Source of the DNA: a virus
Direction: 5' to 3' (one strand)
Virus record (IMG/VR): IMGVR_UViG_3300027139_000023
Span: 1-24,367 of that record
Length of the DNA: 24,367 bases
Shown here: positions 7,947-16,500 of the stretch, in pieces
How positions within the stretch are numbered: position 1 is the first letter of the stretch
Layout: each line of letters begins with the position of its first letter
Notes under the pieces: model-generated
What the model saw: the letters and a program-made list of their open reading frames with translations, nothing else
The model's database searches: none
What the model was told of the DNA's origin: nothing
Made by a program: the position numbers and the translations under genes

Positions 7947-10231
7947 GTAAACTTATAACAAACAACATTAAGTTATTTAACGTAGATCAATTTATTGAAT
8001 CGTTTTCTGAACCTAATTTCAATATCTACTATTATTTTATAGGTAATCCTATACCGTATACGGAAGACGCCTCACCTCCTACTTTAGTTGATACAGTGCA
8101 AACCACTCTGTTTGACACATATAATAATATGATTTACGGTAAAAGAATAACATCTGAAGACGTTTGTAGTATGGCACCAAGACACAATTGGGTAGCTGGT
8201 ACAGTATACCAACAGTATGTTCATGATACTAATAACTACCAAAATAATTTCTATGTTCTTTCTGATGAAGGAAGCTCATATAGTGTGTTTAAGTGTTTAA
8301 ACAATAATAACGGAGTTCCATCAACATACCGACCAAGACTTTCTGACACATCAGCTGACGATGACTTTTACTTCACACCCACAGATGGGTACCAATGGAA
8401 GTATATGTATTCAATCACAACCACTCAGTATAATAAATTTGCAACTACGTCACATATACCAGTGTTTATAAATGCTAATGTAGTAGGTAATGCGGTGTAT
8501 GGATCTATTGATAGTATAGTTGTTACTTCAGGTGGAGATAGATATGCTTCATACACAAGTGGATATTTTCAAGAAGTTAGGGTTGGTGGTAATCCATTAA
8601 TATTTGCTATTGATTCTACTACAGCATCATCAAATGCTAACTTCTACATCAACTCAGCTTTAAAGATTACTAATGGTACTGGTAGTGGCCAACAAAGGTA
8701 TGTTACAGGGTACACTGTCTCTGGTACAACAAGGCGTGTTATTATAGACTCAGCATTTGATACTACTCCAACTACTTCATCTCAATATGAAATAACACCG
8801 CTTGTTACTGTTACAGGAGATGGTTCGGGTGCACAAGCTCGTGCTATAGTAAACACACAAAGCAATACCATCTACAGTATTGAAGTAGTAAGTAGAGGAG
8901 AAGGATATACACATGCATCTGTTGTTGTTACTGGAAATACAGGAATTATAAACGTTAATACTGGAAGTACAATAACAGCCAATACTGCAACTGCAAAGGT
9001 TATTCTGTCTCCAAAAGGTGGTCATGGTAGTAATGCTGCAGCAGAACTAGGTGCACACTATGTTGGAATTAGCACTATTTTTGATAGTAGTCTTTCTGGT
9101 GGTAAAGTTGTCGACTCTAATGATTTTAGAGTGGTTGGAATTATAAAAGATCCGTTGTTTGCAAATGTAGAAATAGATATTAGTTTATCGTCAGGTACCT
9201 TTTTAGACGGAGAGACGGTTAGTCAGTCTTTGGGATCACCAATATCTAGTATTGTGATTACAAGTGCTGGTTCTGGATATACATCCAACTCAACGGTAAC
9301 CATATCTGGATCAAGTACGGTTGATGCTCTAGCAAATGCAGAAGCCAATTCTTCTGGTAGAATATCAGTAATAAAGATAGCAAATAATGGAGCGGGATAT
9401 ATCACTCCTACAGCAACTGTAAATCCACCATCACCTGTTTATTTTAATGCAAATAGCGATGTTACAGATGCAACCGATTTTATATCGATATCTAATAACG
9501 TTTTTCAAAATAACGATTATGTAAAATATCTTGTGGCTACAGGAAATACAGCAATATCTGGTCTATCAAACAACACATCTTATTATGTTGTTTCCGCTAA
9601 CTCAACTGGATTGAAGTTGTCGACTGCTCTCAATGGAGCAAATGTTAACATAACAAAAGGTCTAACACAAAACGGTCATTCATTTACTGGTCAGACTGCT
9701 ACAGTCATTCCTGTAGTGGATTTGACAAAGACGACAACAGCAAGAGGAATTGTTTATGCAGCAAATGATTCCGTAGTTAAGCTGACTAATGCATATGGAT
9801 TTTTTGTAACTGGTAACTCTACAGTGAGTCTATTATACGGTAATTCAAGTACGTATACGGCTGTATCCGATACTGTCACCCAACCAACAACATATATTGA
9901 CCAGACATATAAAGTTACTGGAACGCTTACAGCACAGAACTTCAGTGCTGATGAGTTGGTGGTACAAAATGAAAATGCCAACGGATTTTTCTATTATTCT
10001 AATAATACTACTGTTAGGCTAGTAGATAAAAAAGGAACCATTAATCAAAGTGAAGCAACTACTCCATATTATATCACTGGGACCACTTCCGGAGCTCAGT
10101 TTCTTGTTTCCGGAATCACGTCCGGAGATTTGGTTGACGGTTCTGGAGACGTTATATATATTGAGAACTTCACTCCTGTTACTAAAACACCAGGACAGAC
10201 AGAAACAATTAAATTGATTCTAGAATTTTAA
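7943..10231 (+). CDS. 8: Baseplate wedge protein gp8-like, enlarged by beta-repeat insertions
   Basis: Three blocks recall T4 gp8. The first is residues 1-180, with APRHNW at about 78-83 (T4 has a PRRDW-type motif), a VFKCLNN segment and DGYQWKYMYSI from about 148. The second is a middle block around residue 394 (DFRVVGIIKDPLFAN), like the T4 segment with two short strands and NPL. The third is the C-terminal strand block (VIYIENFTPVTKTPGQTETI, then KLILEF). Between these are Gly/Ser/Thr-rich inserts, including repeats of the GSGYT type (residues about 313-330, 437-455, 477-494) and a block with NNTSYYVVSANSTGLKLS. The protein is 762 residues against 334 in T4 gp8, a wedge dimer that contacts gp7 and gp10. 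Start and gp7 stop overlap (ATGA). The following gap of 11 bases carries an AGAGGA site. Confidence 0.78.
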   Translation: MSKLITNNIKLFNVDQFIESFSEPNFNIYYYFIGNPIPYTEDASPPTLVDTVQTTLFDTYNNMIYGKRITSEDVCSMAPRHNWVAGTVYQQYVHDTNNYQNNFYVLSDEGSSYSVFKCLNNNNGVPSTYRPRLSDTSADDDFYFTPTDGYQWKYMYSITTTQYNKFATTSHIPVFINANVVGNAVYGSIDSIVVTSGGDRYASYTSGYFQEVRVGGNPLIFAIDSTTASSNANFYINSALKITNGTGSGQQRYVTGYTVSGTTRRVIIDSAFDTTPTTSSQYEITPLVTVTGDGSGAQARAIVNTQSNTIYSIEVVSRGEGYTHASVVVTGNTGIINVNTGSTITANTATAKVILSPKGGHGSNAAAELGAHYVGISTIFDSSLSGGKVVDSNDFRVVGIIKDPLFANVEIDISLSSGTFLDGETVSQSLGSPISSIVITSAGSGYTSNSTVTISGSSTVDALANAEANSSGRISVIKIANNGAGYITPTATVNPPSPVYFNANSDVTDATDFISISNNVFQNNDYVKYLVATGNTAISGLSNNTSYYVVSANSTGLKLSTALNGANVNITKGLTQNGHSFTGQTATVIPVVDLTKTTTARGIVYAANDSVVKLTNAYGFFVTGNSTVSLLYGNSSTYTAVSDTVTQPTTYIDQTYKVTGTLTAQNFSADELVVQNENANGFFYYSNNTTVRLVDKKGTINQSEATTPYYITGTTSGAQFLVSGITSGDLVDGSGDVIYIENFTPVTKTPGQTETIKLILEF

Positions 10232-10232
10232 T

Positions 10233-10238
10233 AGAGGA
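10233..10238 (+). promoter_or_regulatory. Shine-Dalgarno site for the large virion protein gene
   Basis: AGAGGA lies four bases before the ATG at 10243, in the short gap after the gp8 stop. It fixes this ATG as the start, which also gives the MALDTDFNVSPFYDDY lead typical of DUF4815-type proteins. Confidence 0.7.
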
Positions 10239-10242
10239 ATAA

Positions 10243-13200
10243 ATGGCACTAGATACAGACTTTAACGTAAGCCCTTTTTACGATGACTATAATGAAACAA
10301 AGAACTTCCATAGAGTTCTTTTCAGGCCGGCCGTCCCTATTCAAGCTAGAGAACTTACTCAGCTACAAACTATCCTTCAAAACCAAGTTGAAAGATTTGG
10401 TGACAATATTTACATTGAAGGTACAATTATCAAAGGATGTAGTTTTACGTTTGATAATAATTACCAATACATAAAATTACAAGATCTTCAAGTTGATGGA
10501 CAATCAACTCTTGTTTCTAATTATGCTAATTCAATAGTTAAAAGCTCTTCTTCTAATCTACAAGCTATAGTTATTAATCAAGTACAGGGACTTCAATCTC
10601 AAAATCCTGACTTATCAACTCTGTTTATTAAATATACAAACTCTGGTACTGCTGGCGAAAAGCAATTCTCAGTAAATGAGACATTAACATCATTTACACC
10701 TACATATTCCATTCAAGATATTACAGTTACATCTATCGGTGCTGGATATAGTAATAGTGATGTGGTTGTATTTGCTGGCGGTGGCGGCACAGGAGCATCT
10801 GCTAATATTGTTACATATACATCTAATGGATCAATACGTGATGTTATTATTACTGGACAGGGATCAGGATATACAACTGCACCTACTCTATCTTTCTTGG
10901 CAGCTAACGGAGCAGCAAGTAGTGGAGCTGGCGGTAGTTTAGAAGCTTTTAATTACATTGCTCGTATTAGAGTTGCAAATTCTTCATTTACCAATGCTGT
11001 TGGTGTTGGATATGCCCTCACAGTAAGCGATGGTATAATTTACCAAAAGGGACATTTTGTAAGGGTTGCTGAGCAGACTACTATTGTTTCAAAATATACA
11101 AACCAACCAAATAATGTTTCTGTTGGATTCACAACAGTAGAGTCTATTGTTAATAATAGCATCGACTCGACTATTCTGGATAATGCTCAGGGATATAGTA
11201 ATTATACAGCTCCTGGTGCATATAGATTAAAATTACAACCCCAACTAATATCTATTTCTACTACAGCGGCAGCTTCTAATTCGGAATTTCTATCTCTTAT
11301 GGATTTTGAAAATGGAAGAGTAACAAGAAGAAGAACAAATACACAATTTAATTCTGTTGGTGTTGAACTAGCCAGACGTACTGCTGAAGAAAGCGGTAAC
11401 TATGTTCTAAATCCTTTTAAACTTTATACAGAAGAGAAGTCTGGCAATACTACCTACTTAAATCTTGCTGTAGCAGCTGGTTCTGGGTATGTGAGCGGGT
11501 ACAAAGTTGAAGTTGGCGATACAATAAGACTTCCTATTAAGAAAGGATCTACAACGGTCGTAGATTCAAGTCAGACTATTACAACTAACTACGGAAATTA
11601 TGTTTTAGTTAGTGAAGTATTGGGAGTTTTTGATTTTACAACAGGCCCAACAGTAAGTTTAAAAGATGCTGTTAGTACTGATGTAACAGATAATTTTGGT
11701 GGAGCTCCAAGCACTTCAGCATCTACAATTGGAACAGCAAGAGTTCGTTCTATTGTATATGATTCAGGCACAGTTGGCACTTCTTCATGTAGATATAGAT
11801 TATATTTGTTTGATGTGAGAATGCAGTCTGGAAAAACATTCAGTAACGTGAGGGCTATCCAGTTATCAACTACGGGTATTGCCGATGTTGTTTTAGAAGG
11901 AACACCAGCAGCTGCTGTTCTTAAAGATGCAAGCTATGATTACTTAGTTTTCCCGTCTGGGGCAGAATCTGTAAAAGCTTTTACTAATGAGCAATTCATA
12001 TACAGAGCAGTTGGTACAACTACAATTGCAACTACCGGAATTGGTACTGTTACTCTTTCGGGATCTGAGAGCTTTCCTTATAGTAATAATAGTACATTAA
12101 ATGATACTCAGGAACGAGATTTCATTGTTATACCTTCCGCTAACGTATATTCAACAACAAATTTATCTGGAACTGTTACGTCATCTGGTAATACTATAAC
12201 TGGAACAAGTACATCATTCTTAACACAGCTAGCTGTAGGGGATTATGTCAAATTCTCTGGTAACACAACCTACTTCAGAGTTACGGAGCTAGTGTCTGCT
12301 ACTTCTATGAAGGTCAATGGAACTGGTCCAGCAATATCTGCCAATACCTTATCATATGGATATGTTAAAAATGTACCTGTTAGACTTGATAGAACAGGGG
12401 CAAGTGTATCAATTGATATTACAGGAAAGATTGCATCAATAAACCTTGGAAATACAGTATTTTCTTCAACTGCTGCAAGTGTAGTCCATAATGCTAAAGT
12501 TACAAATGCAGCTCAAAAAACCAAGACAGTATATAGAAATGCGAATGCAGTTTTTGTCAAACTATCAACTACTTCTTTAACAACCAGTAATACAGGACCG
12601 TGGTGTTTGGGTATTCCTGACGCCTTTAAAATAGAAGCTGTTTATGTTGGATCGGCAAATACTTATGTTGCAACAGGAACTAATAGAGCATCATCTTTTG
12701 AATTGATATCTGGTCAAACAGATAATTTATATGGTCTTTCTTACATAAGAAAGAAGCCAGGAAGCACACTATCTCTTACTTCATCAAGTAGCTTACTTGT
12801 AAAAGTTAGTTGTTTTACACATGGATCTGGTTACTACCTATCAACTGAATCATATCCTGTAAATGATGCTGGTGCTGAAACAGCTACGGCAACAATAAAA
12901 ACTCAAGACATCCCATACTTTCAATCTCCAAAAACTGGTAAGTACTTTAATCTAAGAGATGTTATTGATTTTAGACCGATCGTAGCCAACACAGCAAATG
13001 TATCTAATGCATCAACTGTAGGTGGTGCATCTATCGACCCTATAACAACAGAAACTCTTACTGGTACGTTCTATTTCCCGACACCAGATAAAGACTTTCA
13101 AGCAGATATCGAACACTATCTTAGAAGAATAGATAGGATTGTTATTGATCCTTCTTCAACAGTGAAGATTGTTGAGGGAATTCCTGCACTCAATCCAAAC

Positions 13201-13569
13201 CCACCAAAACAGCCAGATACTACAATGACTCTTGGTGTTGTGCATATTCCTCCCTATCCATCACTATCACCACAGCAAGCATCTGAGGCTCAAAGATCCG
13301 AATATAGCACGCTTGTTCAACACGACCAGGTTCGTGGGTACACTATGAAGGATATCAAGCAAATCGAAGATAGAATTAATAGATTAGAATATTATTCATT
13401 GCTTAATACTCTTGAAAAAGATACAAAGGATTTAGTTATTCCCAGTGAATCAAATTCAAGTATTTCTAGATTCAAGAATGGATTTTTTGTTGATTCATTT
13501 AATAATTATGATATCAAACTTAAGCGATGCGTATACAATAGCTATCGATACTACAAATGGAGTTGCTAG
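10243..13569 (+). CDS. DUF4815-type virion structural protein, 5' part of a frame-split gene
   Basis: The N-terminus (SPFYDDY, then HRVLFRPAVPIQARELTQLQ) is the signature of large DUF4815-type virion proteins of marine T4-like phages; their exact role is not settled, though they lie in the baseplate/tail-fibre gene region. Recognisable later parts are DVIDFRPIV, the YPSLSPQQASEAQRSEYST region and a coiled segment (KDIKQIEDRINRLEYYSLLN) near residues 1045-1065. Inserts include Gly-rich GSGYT-type repeats at residues about 160-225 and one copy of the roughly 50-residue module at 643-692. The reading frame carries family-like sequence as far as FKNGFFVDSFNNYDI (to about 13515), then switches to unlikely residues and a TAG at 13567. 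The continuation is in the next frame (see the following CDS). The first gene half is thus broken by a one-base shift; a sequencing or assembly indel is the simplest cause. Confidence 0.82.
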   Translation: MALDTDFNVSPFYDDYNETKNFHRVLFRPAVPIQARELTQLQTILQNQVERFGDNIYIEGTIIKGCSFTFDNNYQYIKLQDLQVDGQSTLVSNYANSIVKSSSSNLQAIVINQVQGLQSQNPDLSTLFIKYTNSGTAGEKQFSVNETLTSFTPTYSIQDITVTSIGAGYSNSDVVVFAGGGGTGASANIVTYTSNGSIRDVIITGQGSGYTTAPTLSFLAANGAASSGAGGSLEAFNYIARIRVANSSFTNAVGVGYALTVSDGIIYQKGHFVRVAEQTTIVSKYTNQPNNVSVGFTTVESIVNNSIDSTILDNAQGYSNYTAPGAYRLKLQPQLISISTTAAASNSEFLSLMDFENGRVTRRRTNTQFNSVGVELARRTAEESGNYVLNPFKLYTEEKSGNTTYLNLAVAAGSGYVSGYKVEVGDTIRLPIKKGSTTVVDSSQTITTNYGNYVLVSEVLGVFDFTTGPTVSLKDAVSTDVTDNFGGAPSTSASTIGTARVRSIVYDSGTVGTSSCRYRLYLFDVRMQSGKTFSNVRAIQLSTTGIADVVLEGTPAAAVLKDASYDYLVFPSGAESVKAFTNEQFIYRAVGTTTIATTGIGTVTLSGSESFPYSNNSTLNDTQERDFIVIPSANVYSTTNLSGTVTSSGNTITGTSTSFLTQLAVGDYVKFSGNTTYFRVTELVSATSMKVNGTGPAISANTLSYGYVKNVPVRLDRTGASVSIDITGKIASINLGNTVFSSTAASVVHNAKVTNAAQKTKTVYRNANAVFVKLSTTSLTTSNTGPWCLGIPDAFKIEAVYVGSANTYVATGTNRASSFELISGQTDNLYGLSYIRKKPGSTLSLTSSSSLLVKVSCFTHGSGYYLSTESYPVNDAGAETATATIKTQDIPYFQSPKTGKYFNLRDVIDFRPIVANTANVSNASTVGGASIDPITTETLTGTFYFPTPDKDFQADIEHYLRRIDRIVIDPSSTVKIVEGIPALNPNPPKQPDTTMTLGVVHIPPYPSLSPQQASEAQRSEYSTLVQHDQVRGYTMKDIKQIEDRINRLEYYSLLNTLEKDTKDLVIPSESNSSISRFKNGFFVDSFNNYDIKLKRCVYNSYRYYKWSC
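12169..12318 (+). repeat. Shared beta module, copy 4 (in first half of large virion gene)
   Basis: GTVTSSGNTITGTSTSF, then GDYVKFSGNTTYFRV and a closing SMKVN strand. It follows the same pattern as the gp7 copies but lies in a different gene. Confidence 0.8.
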
Positions 13570-16500
13570 ACCACAAATTAACAAGTATGTGATCGACTTA
13601 CAGCCAAACACAGCCTCATCTTCTAATGTTGCTTTTGTAGGTGATTATGCTCTTTTAGAATATGATCAAGCCATTCTGATCAGTCAAACAATAGCTAATA
13701 GTTACAGAAACCCTGTTCAATTACAATATTCATATAACGGGGTTCTTAATGTATTTCCCAAGTATGACAATTATTATGATGTAACACAAGGAAGTCAAAA
13801 TGTTACTATTGATTTAGCAACCCCTCTTAATGGGTTAGTTGATACAATCAACAACAACGTTCAATTCAAAAAAGACGGTGCAGTTGTTACATCATCAGTT
13901 GGTACGGGTAACTGGTCTACTGTTAGTAGTACAAACCTTGGTGGAGGAGCTACTACCCAGTTGCAACAGAGAGAGACAATTGAAACTGTAGCGACAACCG
14001 TGACAACACTGAAACCTTCAGATTCGAAACTATCTGTTCAGCCTGTTGGTTCATTTGTAACAAACTTCGGATTAAATCCATATATTCGAGAACAAAATAT
14101 ATCTTTTGTCGTGACCGGATTAAGACCCCTAGCTGAACACAAGGTATTTTTTGACAAAGTAGATGTATCATCTCAAACAAGACCAGCCATTATAACAAAC
14201 CTGGAGAGTGTTAATTCAAAAGGATTAAAGTTTGATACAAATGCAACTATTACAGGTGCTCTTGGAGCTACTCTCAAAACAGATGACGCAGGAACACTAG
14301 TTGGCGAGATCCACATTAATAGTAATCAGTTTTTTGTTGGATCGCGTGATATTGTTGTAGCTGATGTTCAAAATTATGATGATATAGATCAATCTATTTC
14401 AATTGGTAAGAATGTTTTCAATGCTTTTAATTTTTATAAAGATATAACTGATCTAACTCTTACTACCAAAACTCCAGGTCAGCTTACTCCTTCTTCTAAT
14501 ACTTCTATATCTACCAGAGCTGGAACAGAGCAAAGAAATATTACTGTTCCTGCTCCACAGCCACGGGGTTGTTGTTTTATTAGAGGAACTACCATTACGC
14601 TGGCTGATGGATCAACAAAGTCGATTGAAGATGTTGAGATAGGCGATAAGTTGATTGGTAAAGATAACTCTATTAATATTGTTATTGATTTTATAAGGCC
14701 TTTACTAGGTGATAGAACTCTAGTCTCATTGAACGGTAGTGTTCCATTCATGACAAATGATCATCCTGTGTACATGAAAGATGGTACATGGAAATCATTT
14801 AATCCAGAGGCAACAAAGAAGAAGTATGAAGCGTTGTCTACATGGGATATTGGTAAGTTACAAGTAGGAGATGTAATAGAAACTGTTGATCGTGTCGGAT
14901 TGGAAATTGTGGATATATCAGAACACATCAATGATCCTGACCTACAGGTTTACAACTTTACATTGGATGGTAATAATACCTACATTGCTAACGGTCTTGT
15001 GGTCCATAATAAAGGCGCTGGCGCAGGTGGGACCGATCCTCTTGCTCAGACCTTCAGAATCGATAATAGTGACGGTACACATGGTGTTTATCTAACCAAG
15101 CTTGATTTATATTTTAAATCAAAGGACTCTACTTTAGGTGCAACAGTTCAGATAAGGGAGACTGATAATGGATATCCTGCAACAGCAATACTTGGATCTA
15201 GATATTTAAAGTCCTCTTCTATCAATACTAGTGACACTGCTAGTAGTGTAACAGCTGTTACCTTTGACACTCCAATATATCTAAGCTCAGGTAAAGACTA
15301 TTGTTTTGTAATTATTCCTGATCAAAACAATCCCAATTATCTATTATGGACTGCGGAAGTAGGTATGCCTGATATTGCAGACTCATCGTTAGTGTATGTA
15401 AGTAATTGGGGTGCAGGAGTAATGTTCCTATCATCTAATGATACAGCTTGGACCCCAGTACAGAGGGAAGATGTTAAATTTACAATATACTGTGCAAAAT
15501 TTACAAAAAATACCGGAACATTGGTCCTTGAAAATAAACCGTATGAGTTTTTATCAGTATCTAATACGTACGGATCGTTCCAGGGTGGGGAAGAGATTGC
15601 ACAAAAATCAAACACATATATCAATGCTACGTTCACTTGTAATACCACGAGTCAGGTAGTAAACACAAGCACATCTTTACTAGGAACATTCTCAGTGGGC
15701 GATTATGGTTTGTTTGTATATGGTGACAGTCTGACATCTAATAAAACAGGTACTGTTACAGTATTAGCTTCAAACACAACTGTAGTCGGTACAACTACAG
15801 TTTTTGAAACTGAATATACTGTTGGTGATTATATAAAAATTGATACCTCAATACGCGAGGTTACTGCAATTGCAAGTAATACGACATTAACTATTGATGC
15901 ACCTTTACTTGGGGCTGTTGCTGCTAATACTCACAAAGGTGCATCAAAGTCTTTCCAAGTTCAAAGAATCAATGCTGCTAACTCTTCAACAATAACTGTT
16001 AAAGATTATCCAAGTAAAGCAATTGATAACTCAACCGTTTTTGTTGGAGTTCAGAAAGTTGTAAGAGCGGTAATGTCGAGTGTTGGTAACGATGAAACCG
16101 TTGTTCTTGAAGAATCAAATGCAGCTAATACCACATTCTTATTTCAAGCAAATAAGTCTATTATTGGAGAAGCCTCTGGTGCAACAAGTACTATATCTAG
16201 CGTTGATGATATAGTAGTTAATTATGCAGAGGCGCATATATTAGATATAACACCTCCTACAACATCTACAAGTTACACTATGACAGTTGATCAGACTGCA
16301 AGTGCTGCCCCTTCAAGTATAGATATTATTGAAGGTGTAACTAATAAAATGGCATACGAGGCCGAGGTTAAATCTAGAAGTAATGAAATTGCTAATAGCA
16401 ATAACAAATCATTAAAGTTCAACGTTTCTATGGCTCGTAATGATACTGCATTGACAAAACTATCTCCTGCTGTAGATTTGTTCCCTGCATCAATTATCTC

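Noticed and set aside
13507-13526. Classic programmed frameshift site
   Set aside because: There is no stop codon in the slip position, no strong slippery heptamer and no clear downstream hairpin; an indel in the AAA run explains it more simply.
14479-14751. Minus-strand open frame of 90 codons over the Hint domain
   Set aside because: It is a mirror of a conserved plus-strand domain and has no ribosome-binding site or recognisable protein pattern.
14573-15010. Full splicing intein with homing endonuclease
   Set aside because: At 146 residues there is no room for an endonuclease, and Lys instead of Cys/Ser/Thr follows the terminal Asn.
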